Assembly: GCA_009845645.1 (NCBI GenBank)
Contig: VXZF01000661.1
Coordinates: forward strand, 1 to 9,543
Length of the DNA: 9,543 nt
Source: Gemmatimonadota bacterium
GTDB taxonomy: Bacteria; Latescibacterota; UBA2968; UBA8231
Direction: 5' to 3'
Shown here: positions 1 through 7,344 of the stretch, piece by piece
How positions within the stretch are numbered: position 1 is the first letter of the stretch
Layout: each line of letters opens with the position of its first letter
Made by a program: the position numbers and the translations under genes
Notes under the pieces: model-generated
Seen by the model: the letters and a program-made list of their open reading frames with translations, nothing else
What the model was told of the DNA's origin: nothing
Database searches by the model: none

Positions 1-305
1 CCTTGGCGCATCGCTTCAACCCCCAACTCAATGTCTTCGGGACCGGCGATGGCAATCGCGCAGATGGCCGGATTGCGCTTGTGGGCCAGTTGCTGAACCC
101 GCAACCCATCGATACGCTTCTCGCGCAAGGCGTAAATCAGCGCATCAACCGCATCGGCGTCGAGGATATCGTACGCGCTCTGCCCCTCGTGCGCCCAGAG
201 TACTTCATATGATCGCTGTTCTAGATAGAAAATCAGCGCCCGGGCCTGCTGGGATTCGGGCAGCACGACCAAGAGCCGTGGCTGCGTATGGCGCTTCTCG
301 CTCAC
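1..305 (-). CDS. Receiver-domain (response-regulator-like) protein with degenerate phosphorylation site, 5' part only
   Basis: Only the first 101 codons lie in the window; the gene continues past the left edge. The translation (MSEKRHTQPRLLVVL..., first codon GTG) has the alternating strand/helix pattern of a CheY-like receiver: beta-1 LLVV at 11-14, beta-3 DALIYAL at 54-60, a retained IDGL at 65-68, beta-4 AICAIAIAG at 80-88, then a helix ending in EAMRQG. In ordinary receivers the position after beta-1 carries an Asp pair, beta-3 ends in the phosphoacceptor Asp, and beta-4 ends in Ser/Thr. Here I align these to Leu15-Pro16, Ala59 and Ala87, so it should not be phosphorylated normally. The EAMRQG ending resembles NtrC-type receivers, but no AAA+ or DNA-binding domain is visible, so the output is unknown. 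The GTG start at 305 overlaps the upstream methyltransferase stop (GTGA), suggesting translational coupling. An in-frame GTG lies 24 nt further upstream. Confidence 0.7.
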   Translation of the reverse strand, partial: MSEKRHTQPRLLVVLPESQQARALIFYLEQRSYEVLWAHEGQSAYDILDADAVDALIYALREKRIDGLRVQQLAHKRNPAICAIAIAGPEDIELGVEAMRQ

Positions 306-1660
306 GAGACGACCTGCTTGCACAACTCGACGACCACTTCGCAGTGCGGCGTTTGGGGAAACATATCTACGGGTTGCACGCTGCGGACGCCGTATCCAGC
401 CTCGCCCAAGGCGCGCAAATCGCCGGCTAGCGCATGGACGTTACAGGAGACGTAAATAATGCGCGGCGGTGCCAACGCACACAGACCAGCCAGTGCCTTT
501 TTGTGGATTCCAGGTCTCGGGGGATCGACAACGGCTAGATCAAAATGCTGACTTTGTACCGCCAATTCCCCCAGTATGTCCTCGGCTGCGCCGACCATGA
601 ACTCGCAGTGTTCTATCCGATTGCGCACGGCGTTGCGCCTAGCGTCCTCCACCGCTTCAGCGACCACTTCGATGCCCAACACGAACTGGGACAGGCGCGC
701 CAAAAGCAGGCTGATGCTGCCGGTACCGCAGTACAAATCTAACACCGCCTTTTGCGGCCCGGCCACGCGGGCTATGACCTCGTAGAGCCGCTCGGCTTGC
801 AGCGAATTCGTCTGAAAAAAGGACTGGGGAGAAATGTCGAATTCGAGGCCAGCGCACACTTCGGTGATGCGCCCGTTTCCCTTGAGCACAAACTCGCGCT
901 CCCCGGCTGCCACTTGGGCCTTGCCGGTGTGTAAGGTGACGAGTAAAACATCAATTTCAGGTACAGCATCCAATAATTGCTCGACGAGTTGTTGGACGCC
1001 TAGGTCGGGATACGCGGACACGACGAGGTTGACCATTACTTCTCCGGTCCGCTTGCCCTCGCGGACGACCAAGAAGCGCAATAGCCCTTGGTGCCGCTTC
1101 AGATCGTACGCGCTCAGACTCAACGCTTGGCTGATGCGGCGGACCGCTCCGACGATGCGGTTGGACGTGTCAGACTGTAGATGGCACTCTTCGACATCGA
1201 ATATCCAATTGAAACGCCCGCGTACGTGCAAGCCCAGTTGCAGCAAGCCCGAGCGATCCGTACCAAAGGAAAATTCCATTTTGTTGCGATAGAAAAAGGG
1301 AGTCGGACTGGGCAGAATCGGCGCTACGACCGGCAGCGCTAGCCCACTAGTCGCCAATGCGCTAGCGACCATCTGCTCCTTGACGGCGAGTTGGGCCGCA
1401 TAGGGCAATTCCTGCCAGCGACAACCGCCGCAATGTCCAAAATGGGCGCAGCGAGGCTCCCCGCGCTTGTAGCCCTCTGTAAGGAACTCTTCTATTTCGG
1501 CCTCAAAGTGCCCCTTGCGCTTCTTTACGACCCGGGCGGCGACCCGGTCTCCAGGAACAGACTGACGCACGACGACCTCGCGCTGCCCGACGTAAGCCAT
1601 TCCGTCGCCCTTGGCAGTGAGCGCGGCGACCTCGACCTCGATGCGATCTCCTCGTTTCAC
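302..1660 (-). CDS. rlmD: 23S rRNA (uracil-C5)-methyltransferase, RlmD/RumA family (TrmA superfamily)
   Basis: The 452-residue protein would methylate C5 of a uridine in RNA (U1939 of 23S rRNA for E. coli RlmD) using S-adenosylmethionine. An N-terminal TRAM RNA-binding domain spans about 1-60. A [4Fe-4S] site follows, with Cys71, Cys77 and Cys80 in the C-x5-CGGC pattern and a fourth Cys159 in EECHLQ. The C-terminal methyltransferase domain shows the SAM-binding DLYCGTGS, VDPPRPG, the catalytic YVSCN (nucleophile Cys406) and the C-terminal HCE motif, where Glu441 is the likely base. These are the family's hallmarks, and the length is normal. The exact target (U1939, U747 or a tRNA site) cannot be read from sequence, so the symbol is a family-level guess. 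The start is GTG, with GAGAG five bases upstream. It sits just after the hairpin that ends the ribosomal cluster, with only 22 nt between them. Confidence 0.88.
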   Translation of the reverse strand: MKRGDRIEVEVAALTAKGDGMAYVGQREVVVRQSVPGDRVAARVVKKRKGHFEAEIEEFLTEGYKRGEPRCAHFGHCGGCRWQELPYAAQLAVKEQMVASALATSGLALPVVAPILPSPTPFFYRNKMEFSFGTDRSGLLQLGLHVRGRFNWIFDVEECHLQSDTSNRIVGAVRRISQALSLSAYDLKRHQGLLRFLVVREGKRTGEVMVNLVVSAYPDLGVQQLVEQLLDAVPEIDVLLVTLHTGKAQVAAGEREFVLKGNGRITEVCAGLEFDISPQSFFQTNSLQAERLYEVIARVAGPQKAVLDLYCGTGSISLLLARLSQFVLGIEVVAEAVEDARRNAVRNRIEHCEFMVGAAEDILGELAVQSQHFDLAVVDPPRPGIHKKALAGLCALAPPRIIYVSCNVHALAGDLRALGEAGYGVRSVQPVDMFPQTPHCEVVVELCKQVVS

Positions 1661-1682
1661 GTACTCTCTATCTAAAATGCAA

Positions 1683-1713
1683 ACGGGGCAAGATGGTCAT
1701 CATCTTGCCCCGT
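1683..1713 (-). terminator. Probable intrinsic terminator after rplQ
   Basis: A perfect 13-bp inverted repeat, ACGGGGCAAGATG at 1683-1695 and CATCTTGCCCCGT at 1701-1713, encloses a 5-nt loop. It lies 23 nt after the rplQ stop. Reading in the direction of transcription the stem is followed by TTTGCATTTT, a T-rich but interrupted tract. On the other strand no T tract follows, so it is oriented to end the ribosomal-protein transcript. The interrupted U tract and the closeness of the next gene mean partial readthrough is plausible. Confidence 0.75.
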
Positions 1714-1736
1714 CACTACTGCTTTGGACGCCCACC

Positions 1737-2162
1737 TTATTCTTCGGCTTGCTGAGCCTCTTCTGCTGCAGTCTCGGCCTGCTGAGCCTCTTCTGCGGCC
1801 ACCCCAGGGCGATCCACGAGTTCGACGATGCTCATAAATGCCCCGTCGCCGCGCCGCGGGCCCAACTTGATCACGCGCGTATAGCCTCCGTTGCGGCTTT
1901 TGTAGCGCGGGCCCAGTTCGTCAAACAGCTTGGCGACCACCTGCTTGTCGGCTATGACGCGCAACACTTGGCGGCGGGCGTGCAAGTCGCCTTTCTTGGC
2001 GCAAGTCAGCACCCGCTCGGCCGTGCGCTTGAGTTCTTTGGCACGCGTCTGGGTGGTGGTGATGCGCTCGTTGATAAAGAGCGAGGCCATCATGTTGGAC
2101 AACATGGCTTTGCGATGCGGAGCCGTGCGTCCCAGTTTAGCTATTCTTTTTCCGTGTCTCAT
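1737..2162 (-). CDS. rplQ: Large-subunit ribosomal protein bL17
   Basis: The 141-residue protein starts [12 protein letters not shown] and continues with the family motifs [14 protein letters not shown] and the [13 protein letters not shown] stretch, then [18 protein letters not shown]17 is a 23S-rRNA-binding protein near the exit-tunnel side of the large subunit (family knowledge). The conserved domain ends near residue 118. After it comes an acidic, Ala/Gln/Glu-rich tail built from two copies of AAEEAQQAE, which is longer than in compact L17 proteins of about 115-127 residues. The ATG start lies 2 nt after the rpoA stop (TAG-CC-ATG), so it is probably translationally coupled to rpoA. It is the last ribosomal gene of the cluster and is followed by the hairpin at 1683-1713. 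Confidence 0.97.
   Translation of the reverse strand: MRHGKRIAKLGRTAPHRKAMLSNMMASLFINERITTTQTRAKELKRTAERVLTCAKKGDLHARRQVLRVIADKQVVAKLFDELGPRYKSRNGGYTRVIKLGPRRGDGAFMSIVELVDRPGVAAEEAQQAETAAEEAQQAEE
1744..1799. repeat. Two 26-bp direct repeats encoding the duplicated L17 tail
   Basis: Copies at 1744-1769 and 1774-1799 differ at two of 26 positions and are offset by exactly 30 bp, or ten codons. They encode the repeated AAEEAQQAE stretch at the C terminus of L17. The in-frame spacing points to a recent slippage or duplication event within the gene. Confidence 0.8.
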
Positions 2163-2164
2163 GG

Positions 2165-3181
2165 CTAGAATTCTTCCGCCAGCGAATTGTCCGCTGTTTG
2201 GTCGATCTCAATGCCGTCGTACGGAGTCAAGTCCATACCCCAGCTAAGATTGTTTTCCTCGAGTATTTTCTGCAACTCGTTAAGCGATTTGCGACCGAAG
2301 TTGCGATACTGCAACATCTCGGCCTCCGTGCGCGACACCAAGTCCCTGAGATGGGTGATCCCTGCGGCTTTGAGGCAATTGGCCGAGCGCACCGTCAACT
2401 CAATCTCTTCGACGGGCGTTTGCAAGAGTTGAACGATCTTCTTGGCCTCTTCGTCAACTTCCTTTTCCTCAGTACCTTCGGGCTCTTCTGTAAAATTAAT
2501 AAAAAGGTTTAGGTGTTCAGTCAGGATTTGGGCGGCTTGGGACATGGCATCTTCGGGATGCACTGAGCCATCGGTCCAGACTTCCATAATCAGCTTGTCG
2601 TAGTCGGTGCGCCGCCCGACGCGTGCGTTCTCGATATCGTAGTGGACCTTGAGAACCGGCGAATAGTTCGTATCGAGTGGAATAGCACCAATAGGCTGCT
2701 CGGGGATTTTGTTCTCCTCGGCGAACTGATAGCCGCGACCGTAGCCAACCGTCAGTTCCATTTTCAGAGAAGCCCCTTTATCCAAGGTGGCAATATGTAG
2801 GTCGGGATTCAGAACCTCGACGCTAGGGTCCACTTCTATATCCTTGGCCACCAAGGCTCCTTCTGTCGTGCGCTCGACGCGCAAGACGCGGTCCTCTTCG
2901 CCATTATAGCGAAGCGCCACTTCCTTGAAGTTGCGCACGATCTCCGGCACATCCTCGCGCACCCCTTCAATTGTGGAAAATTCGTGATGCACGCCTTCGA
3001 TATTGACTTGCTTGATCGCGGCTCCCTGGATAAAGGACAGCAAAACGCGGCGCAGTGCGTGCCCTATAGAAACGCCAAAACCGCGCTCGAGCGGCTGGAC
3101 GACAAACATGCCATACGTATCGCTGAGGCTTTCTTTTTCGACCTCGGCCAGCCTCGGTATCTGGAGACCTTCTAATTTCAT
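2165..3181 (-). CDS. rpoA: DNA-directed RNA polymerase subunit alpha
   Basis: The 338-residue alpha subunit dimerises to seed assembly of the RNA polymerase core, and its C-terminal domain contacts UP elements and activators. The N-terminal domain (about 1-235) shows the [12 protein letters not shown] signature with Arg44-Arg45 and [16 protein letters not shown]. An acidic linker follows ([14 protein letters not shown]). The C-terminal domain contains [12 protein letters not shown] and GRKSLNEL. The residues that contact DNA in E. coli alpha, Arg265, Asn268, Gly296, Lys298 and Ser299, fall at the same numbers here. A short tail after the domain (about 320-338) is rich in Asp and Glu. The ATG start is preceded by AAGAGG. 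The gene lies between rpsD (43-nt gap) and rplQ (2-nt gap), the standard alpha-operon order. Confidence 0.98.
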   Translation of the reverse strand: MKLEGLQIPRLAEVEKESLSDTYGMFVVQPLERGFGVSIGHALRRVLLSFIQGAAIKQVNIEGVHHEFSTIEGVREDVPEIVRNFKEVALRYNGEEDRVLRVERTTEGALVAKDIEVDPSVEVLNPDLHIATLDKGASLKMELTVGYGRGYQFAEENKIPEQPIGAIPLDTNYSPVLKVHYDIENARVGRRTDYDKLIMEVWTDGSVHPEDAMSQAAQILTEHLNLFINFTEEPEGTEEKEVDEEAKKIVQLLQTPVEEIELTVRSANCLKAAGITHLRDLVSRTEAEMLQYRNFGRKSLNELQKILEENNLSWGMDLTPYDGIEIDQTADNSLAEEF

Positions 3182-3224
3182 GCTTTAGCCTCTTGCCCCT
3201 TGATGGATTGGGCGGAGTAAAACT

Positions 3225-3851
3225 TTAGACGCGAGAATAAAATTCGATGACCAGTTGTTCTTCGGCTACCGTGGGGATGTCTTCGCGGCTGGGAACCTCT
3301 GCTACAGTCCCAGTTAGGTTGACCTTATCTATGGCCAGCCAAGGCACAGTCTCCCGCGAACGGCGCAGCGATTCGTGAATGGCTTCTAGCTGACGACTGC
3401 GTTCGGCAACCTGCACCACATCGCCCATCCGGGTCAGGTAGGAAGGAATATTGACTCGCTTGCCGTTTACCACGATGTGGTTGTGGCGCACTAACTGGCG
3501 CGCAGCCTTGCGAGATGGCGCAAAACCGAGCCGATAGACAATGTTGTCGAGGCGGCGCTCTAACAGGCGCAACAGGTTTTCGCCGCTGACACCCGGCACG
3601 CGTGACGCCTCCTTGTAATAGCCCCTGAACTGGCCTTCGCGGATTCCGTAGAGCCGCGCTAATTTTTGCTTAGCCCGTAGCTGCACGCTGTAGTCGGACT
3701 GCTTGCGCCGCAAGCCCTGACCGTGTTGGCCCGGGGCGTAGCTACGCCGTTCAAAGGAGCACTTTTCGAGATTGCAGCGCTCGCCCTTTAGAAAGAGTTT
3801 GGCTCCTTCCCGACGGCAGAAGCGACAATTGGGACCTGTATGCCTGCTCAT
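3225..3851 (-). CDS. rpsD: Small-subunit ribosomal protein uS4, zinc-binding form
   Basis: The 208-residue protein is a primary 16S rRNA binder that nucleates 30S assembly and, in several bacteria, represses the alpha operon by binding its mRNA. The N terminus MSRHTGPNCRFCRREG carries Cys9, Cys12, Cys26 and Cys31, the set used for zinc in the cysteine-containing S4 class. The S4 RNA-binding domain begins near residue 93 (RLLERRLDNIVYRLGFA) and includes RQLVRHNHIVVNGKRVNIPS. The C terminus ends in IEFYSR, as expected for S4. The ATG start has GAGGAG 11 nt upstream, overlapping the end of rpsK. I did not find a recognisable S4-binding pseudoknot in the mRNA, although I could not fold it. Confidence 0.97.
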   Translation of the reverse strand: MSRHTGPNCRFCRREGAKLFLKGERCNLEKCSFERRSYAPGQHGQGLRRKQSDYSVQLRAKQKLARLYGIREGQFRGYYKEASRVPGVSGENLLRLLERRLDNIVYRLGFAPSRKAARQLVRHNHIVVNGKRVNIPSYLTRMGDVVQVAERSRQLEAIHESLRRSRETVPWLAIDKVNLTGTVAEVPSREDIPTVAEEQLVIEFYSRV

Positions 3852-3867
3852 AACGTAGTTAGCTCCT

Positions 3868-4254
3868 CTAAACGCGGCGGCGCTTGGGCGGCCGACAGCC
3901 GTTGTGCGGCATGGGCGTCACGTCGCGGATGGCGGAAATCTCGAGCCCGGCGTTTTGCAAAGCGCGGATGGCGGACTCACGCCCTACCCCCGGCCCCTTA
4001 ACCCAGACCTCCACGCGGCGCAATCCCATATTCATGGCTTCTTGGGCGGCCCTTTCAGCGGCGAGCTGGCCGGCAAAGGGCGTAGATTTGCGACTGCCCT
4101 TGATGCTCATTTTCCCTGGGGTCGCCCAAGAAATCACATTGCCCCTAGTATCGGTAAGGGTGATGATCGTATTGTTGAACGTGGCCAGAATATGCGCCAC
4201 GCCCACAGCCTCTACCTGTTTTGCTTTCTTGCGTCTGCGTCTTTCGGGCGGCAA
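3868..4254 (-). CDS. rpsK: Small-subunit ribosomal protein uS11
   Basis: The 128-residue protein sits on the 30S platform near the mRNA exit. Family landmarks are [48 protein letters not shown] and the C-terminal [18 protein letters not shown]. The loop PGKMSIKG before GSRKSTPF departs from the more usual glycine-rich version. The start is TTG at 4254. An in-frame TGA lies two codons upstream, and no ATG, GTG or other TTG codon occurs between that stop and this position. GGAGAGG sits 8 nt before it. The next in-frame start-like codons lie inside the conserved region. The gap to rpsM is 26 nt and to rpsD 16 nt. Confidence 0.96.
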   Translation of the reverse strand: MPPERRRRKKAKQVEAVGVAHILATFNNTIITLTDTRGNVISWATPGKMSIKGSRKSTPFAGQLAAERAAQEAMNMGLRRVEVWVKGPGVGRESAIRALQNAGLEISAIRDVTPMPHNGCRPPKRRRV

Positions 4255-4262
4255 AGGTCAAT

Positions 4263-4269
4263 CCTCTCC
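4263..4269 (-). promoter_or_regulatory. Ribosome binding site fixing the TTG start of rpsK
   Basis: GGAGAGG on the minus strand, 8 nt before the TTG. It is a strong Shine-Dalgarno match that supports the non-ATG start, and the in-frame TGA between the two rules out an upstream start. Confidence 0.75.
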
Positions 4270-4280
4270 GTTTGGGTTAT

Positions 4281-4661
4281 CTACTTAACTGGGGCCTTTT
4301 TCTTGCCGGCAATAGCCCGTCGCGGCCCTTTGCGTGTGCGGGCGTTGGTCTTAGTGCGCTGGCCATTGGTCGGCAGCCCGCGGCGATGCCGCAACCCCCG
4401 ATAGCAGCCGATGTCCATCAGCCGCTTGATATTCATGGTGGTTTCGCCGCGCAGACTACCTTCGACCTTGTGGCTGACCTCAATGATCGAGCGCAAACTG
4501 CTGACCTGATCTTCGCTCAACTCGTTGATGCGGGTTTGGGGATCAATCCTCGCCTGGGAAGCGATGCGACTGGCCGTCGTGTGCCCAATGCCAAAGATAT
4601 AAGTCAATGCAATGGCAACTCGCTTGTCGCGGGGTAAATCTACACCTGCTATGCGCGCCAT
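4281..4661 (-). CDS. rpsM: Small-subunit ribosomal protein uS13
   Basis: The 126-residue protein lies in the 30S head and forms intersubunit bridges and tRNA contacts. The sequence starts [20 protein letters not shown], followed by the helix-two-turn-helix region [11 protein letters not shown] and the C-terminal [20 protein letters not shown] with a basic tail that threads toward the P-site tRNA. An upstream in-frame ATG would add 17 residues that do not match the family and would overlap rpmJ. The ATG at 4661 is preferred because the protein then begins exactly as S13 does. AGGA from the end of rpmJ lies just upstream of it. It follows rpmJ by 11 nt. Confidence 0.97.
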   Translation of the reverse strand: MARIAGVDLPRDKRVAIALTYIFGIGHTTASRIASQARIDPQTRINELSEDQVSSLRSIIEVSHKVEGSLRGETTMNIKRLMDIGCYRGLRHRRGLPTNGQRTKTNARTRKGPRRAIAGKKKAPVK

Positions 4662-4672
4662 AGTGTTATTCC

Positions 4673-4789
4673 TCAGCCTTGTTTCTGTTTGTGGCGGGGA
4701 TTGCGCTTGCATATAACGCGCACGACCCCGTGTCGACGAACGATTTTACACTCGTTACAGCGCTTGCTGATGGATGCTCTAACTTTCAC
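4673..4789 (-). CDS. rpmJ: Large-subunit ribosomal protein bL36, zinc-ribbon form
   Basis: This small 38-residue protein is read from a GTG start as [20 protein letters not shown] and ends NPRHKQKQG. It is the full-length L36 of bacteria. Zinc ligands Cys11, Cys14, Cys27 and His33 are all present, so it is the zinc-binding paralogue type rather than the cysteine-free one used under zinc starvation. L36 binds 23S rRNA in the large subunit. GGAG lies 8 nt before the GTG. The gene starts 20 nt after the secY stop, with no adk, map or infA between them, and ends 11 nt before rpsM. Confidence 0.97.
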   Translation of the reverse strand: MKVRASISKRCNECKIVRRHGVVRVICKRNPRHKQKQG

Positions 4790-4797
4790 GGTACTCG

Positions 4798-4801
4798 CTC
4801 C
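4798..4801 (-). promoter_or_regulatory. Ribosome binding site for the GTG start of rpmJ
   Basis: GGAG within TTGGAG, 8 nt before the GTG at 4789. It supports the short L36 reading frame as translated independently of secY. Confidence 0.65.
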
Positions 4802-4809
4802 AAGTGAGG

Positions 4810-6153
4810 TTAGCCGCGGCGTCCCTGGATCTTGCCTCGCTTCATAAACCCCTCGTAGTGGCGCGTCATTAGCTGAGACTCTAACTGCTGCAAGGTATCT
4901 AAAGCCACGCCAACGACGATCAAAAGCCCTGTACCGCCAAAAAACTGGGCAAAAGAAGGAGCCACGTTAAATTGCCTTGTGACGAAGAAGGGAAAGATGG
5001 CTACCATAGCGAGGGCAATAGAGCCCGGCAGGGTAATGCGCGTCATAATGCCATCAATGTGCTGGGCAGTCCGGGGACCGGGGCGGACGCCAGGGATGAA
5101 TCCCCCGTGCTTTTTCATGTTGTCAGAGAGCTGATTGGGATCCATGACGATAGCAGTATAAAAATAACAAAAGAAGATGATCATTAGCCCATAGACAAAC
5201 CAATAAAACATGGATTCGGTCGAGAAAAACGAACCAATCGCCAGCATGAACTCATGGCCAGGGAACATCTGCGTGATCGTGCCGGGCAGAAACATGATCG
5301 ACTGGGCAAATATGATTGGAATCACGCCTGCGGTGTTGATCCGCAGGGGAATATGCGTGGTCTGGCCACCGTAAACCCGGCGCCCGACGACGCGCTTGGC
5401 GTACTGCACGGGAATTTTGCGCAGACCTTGAGTCAGCAAGATCACAAAGGCCACTACGGCAAACATGAGCGCGATAAGGAGAATCTCTTCAATGATATTC
5501 TTGCTGAAACCGCGGTTGATAATAAAGAGATTGTATTCCTGATTGATCGCGTAGGGCAACTCGGCGATGATGCCGATAAAAATGATCAGGGAAATGCCGT
5601 TGCCAATACCGCGTTCCGTGATCTGTTCGCCCAACCACATGATAAAGATCGTGCCGGTAGTAATCGTCAGCATGGTCGCTAGCGTAAAGCCAATGCCTGG
5701 ATCGGCAACGGCTGGCTGACCCGAGTACGGGGCCTTGATGCTGGTAATGAAAAAACTGACGCCGTAGGATTGAGCAGCCGCTAGAAAGACCGTACCATAG
5801 CGCGTGTACTGAGTAATTTTCTTGCGCCCCTCTTCGCCTTCGCGCTGCAATTTCTGGAAGTAGGGAATAACCGCGCCCAGCAACTGCAAAATGATCGAGG
5901 CGCTGATATAGGGCATGATGCCCAAAGCGAAGATCGTCCCACGAGTGAAAGCACCGCCCACAAACATGTCGTACAACCCAAAGAGGGTGTTGCCAGCGCT
6001 TTCAAAGTACTCTTTGAGCACGACCAACTCAACACCGGGGACCGTGATCTGACCGCCGATGCGATAGACGATCAAAAGCCCTAAGGTGAAGAGGATGCGA
6101 CGCCGCAAATCGGGAATTTTGAAGCAGTTTTGGAAACTCTGCACCAATTGCAT
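4810..6153 (-). CDS. secY: Preprotein translocase channel subunit SecY
   Basis: The 447-residue inner-membrane protein forms the protein-conducting channel with SecE/SecG and serves SecA and the ribosome. The hydrophobic pattern fits ten membrane segments, the first near residues 20-38. The plug/TM2 region reads [17 protein letters not shown] (70-86). The cytoplasmic loop [13 protein letters not shown] (about 251-263) and the loop [14 protein letters not shown] (351-364) are both conserved. Arg357 in the latter matches the essential E. coli residue of the same number. The C terminus RGKIQGRRG is basic, as usual. I chose the ATG at 6153, which overlaps the rplO stop as TGATG and has GAGG 7 nt upstream. 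The adjacent in-frame TTG one codon earlier is less well spaced and would add one residue. The position after rplO is standard. Confidence 0.97.
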   Translation of the reverse strand: MQLVQSFQNCFKIPDLRRRILFTLGLLIVYRIGGQITVPGVELVVLKEYFESAGNTLFGLYDMFVGGAFTRGTIFALGIMPYISASIILQLLGAVIPYFQKLQREGEEGRKKITQYTRYGTVFLAAAQSYGVSFFITSIKAPYSGQPAVADPGIGFTLATMLTITTGTIFIMWLGEQITERGIGNGISLIIFIGIIAELPYAINQEYNLFIINRGFSKNIIEEILLIALMFAVVAFVILLTQGLRKIPVQYAKRVVGRRVYGGQTTHIPLRINTAGVIPIIFAQSIMFLPGTITQMFPGHEFMLAIGSFFSTESMFYWFVYGLMIIFFCYFYTAIVMDPNQLSDNMKKHGGFIPGVRPGPRTAQHIDGIMTRITLPGSIALAMVAIFPFFVTRQFNVAPSFAQFFGGTGLLIVVGVALDTLQQLESQLMTRHYEGFMKRGKIQGRRG

Positions 6154-6602
6154 CAAATCACCTCGACCTGACCACCCGCTTTGGCAATTTTCTCTGTTGC
6201 CGCAGTGGAGAATTTGTGCGCCTTAACCGTCAAGGGCTGACTCAGTTCCCCTTCGCCTAGGACCTTCAGCAGTCCTGATGGCTTGGCGATCAATCCGGCA
6301 GCAGCCATTTGCTCTGGACCGACTTCCCCGCTGAGTCCCCGCTCTTCGAGATCCCGCAAATTGACGACCTGATAGGTCGTTTTGAATTTGTGGTTGGAAA
6401 AACCCACCTTGGGGATGTGGCGAAACAGCGGCAGCGAACCGCCAGTAAACCCAACGCGGTTACCGCGTCTAGCACCGGACCTAGCCCGCTGACCTTTGTG
6501 GCCTTTGCCTGCAGTCTTGCCCGTCCCCGAACCTGGCCCTTGCCCCAACCGCTTGCGGTTCCGCTTAGACCCCGGAGGGCATTTTATGTTTTCTAGACGC
6601 AT
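6153..6602 (-). CDS. rplO: Large-subunit ribosomal protein uL15
   Basis: The 149-residue late-assembly 50S protein has a long Gly/Arg/Lys-rich N-terminal extension that reaches into 23S rRNA: GSKRNRKRLGQGPGSGTGKT, GKGHKGQRARSG and RRGNRVGFTGGSLPLFRHIPK. The globular domain follows, with the C-terminal AHKFSTAATEKIAKAGGQVEVI matching the L15 signature. Length is typical. ATG start, 13 nt after the rpmD stop. The TGA stop shares its last base with the secY ATG (TGATG), a common coupling arrangement between these two genes. Confidence 0.97.
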   Translation of the reverse strand: MRLENIKCPPGSKRNRKRLGQGPGSGTGKTAGKGHKGQRARSGARRGNRVGFTGGSLPLFRHIPKVGFSNHKFKTTYQVVNLRDLEERGLSGEVGPEQMAAAGLIAKPSGLLKVLGEGELSQPLTVKAHKFSTAATEKIAKAGGQVEVI

Positions 6603-6615
6603 GGCACGCTCTCGC

Positions 6616-6798
6616 TTAATTTGCTACTTCCTCAACTGAAACCAGATGTTTGACTTTGGCGATCATACCCCGGATCTGCGGCGTGTCGTCGTGGATGACC
6701 TGTTGATATAGGCGCTTGATTCCCAAGGCCGTGATCGTCGCCTTTTGACCTTTGGCGCGGCCGATAGCGCTGCGCCGCTGCGTAATGACCAGTTTCAT
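6616..6798 (-). CDS. rpmD: Large-subunit ribosomal protein uL30
   Basis: The 60-residue protein reads MKLVITQRRSAIGRAKGQKA, then TITALGIKRLYQQVIHDDTP, then QIRGMIAKVKHLVSVEE. The IG...QK...LGI.R....V pattern and the length are those of bacterial L30, a small 23S-rRNA-binding protein. The ATG start lies 6 nt after the rpsE stop. The upstream sequence has only a weak Shine-Dalgarno match (GGGA inside the rpsE end), so translation is probably coupled to rpsE. Not all phyla keep rpmD, so its presence is mildly informative about lineage. Confidence 0.96.
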   Translation of the reverse strand: MKLVITQRRSAIGRAKGQKATITALGIKRLYQQVIHDDTPQIRGMIAKVKHLVSVEEVAN

Positions 6799-6804
6799 TA
6801 GCTG

Positions 6805-7338
6805 TCAATCCCAAGCGCGGAGCGATTCCACCGGCACCCCGCGTTCCCGAGCGATCATCTCGGCACTGCGCAGTTGCGTCAGTGCTTTGACAGTCGCCTT
6901 CACTGAATTCTGCACGTTGTTGGATCCAAGGGATTTGGTCAGAATATCTTGGACGCCAGCCAACTCCAGTACGATGCGGGTGCCACCGCTGGCGATGATT
7001 CCGGTCCCTGGAGTAGCCGGCTTAAAAAGGACTTTGGCTGCGCCGAAGGCCCCGACGACTTCATGCGGTATGGTCCCATCGGTCACCGGGACCTCGAAGA
7101 CGTTTTTTTTGGCTGCCTCGGCCCCCTTGCGGATGGCCTCAGCGATCTCGCCGGCCTTGCCAGCACCAAATCCCACTCGGCCATTGCGGTCGCCAACTAC
7201 AACCATCGCGCTAAAGCTGAAGCGCCGACCGCCCTTGCGCACGTGCGAAACTCGCTTGATGCTGTTTTGGACGACAACTTCGCTCAGCTCTGTACCGCTG
7301 GGATCGGATTTCGCTTTGCTATTATCTGTTTTCGCCAC
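6805..7338 (-). CDS. rpsE: Small-subunit ribosomal protein uS5
   Basis: The 177-residue protein contributes to decoding fidelity and mRNA unwinding at the entry channel. The double-stranded-RNA-binding N-terminal domain begins near residue 22 ([20 protein letters not shown]), continues through [20 protein letters not shown], and is followed by the C-terminal domain with [20 protein letters not shown] and the SLGSNN motif. A short polar stretch precedes the domain ([13 protein letters not shown]). The start is GTG, read as MAKTDN. AAGGGAG lies 6 nt before it and overlaps the rplR stop, which fixes this start. A run of eight A residues on the coding strand encodes AKKN near the middle. Confidence 0.97.
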   Translation of the reverse strand: MAKTDNSKAKSDPSGTELSEVVVQNSIKRVSHVRKGGRRFSFSAMVVVGDRNGRVGFGAGKAGEIAEAIRKGAEAAKKNVFEVPVTDGTIPHEVVGAFGAAKVLFKPATPGTGIIASGGTRIVLELAGVQDILTKSLGSNNVQNSVKATVKALTQLRSAEMIARERGVPVESLRAWD

Positions 7339-7344
7339 ACCGTT

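Noticed and set aside
834..1292. Plus-strand open frame of 152 codons inside the rlmD-type gene
   Set aside because: It is fully antisense to a gene with intact family motifs, and the translation is low-complexity Ser/Thr/Arg-rich with no recognisable domain.
1683..1713. Hairpin as a CRISPR repeat, attachment site or mobile-element end
   Set aside because: It is a single palindrome with no repeated copies, spacers or flanking duplication. Its position after rplQ and the T-rich flank fit a terminator better.
1611..2168. Plus-strand open frame of 185 codons across rplQ and the terminator
   Set aside because: It is antisense to rplQ, runs through the hairpin and has no family resemblance. It is a codon-bias shadow.
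3182..3224. The 43-nt rpsD-rpoA gap as a promoter or leader element
   Set aside because: I see no -35/-10 pair and no clear stem, only a ribosome binding site for rpoA.
3904..4404. Plus-strand open frame of 166 codons opposite rpsK and rpsM
   Set aside because: It lies opposite two highly conserved genes and shows no motif or plausible ribosome binding site.
4662..4712. N-terminal extension of S13 starting at 4712
   Set aside because: It would overlap rpmJ, and the extra 17 residues are not part of the family. [10 protein letters not shown] at 4661 is the standard start.
6151..6156. TTG start of secY one codon before the ATG
   Set aside because: The ATG has a better distance to GAGG (7 nt against 4 nt) and gives the common TGATG overlap with rplO. 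The difference is a single residue.
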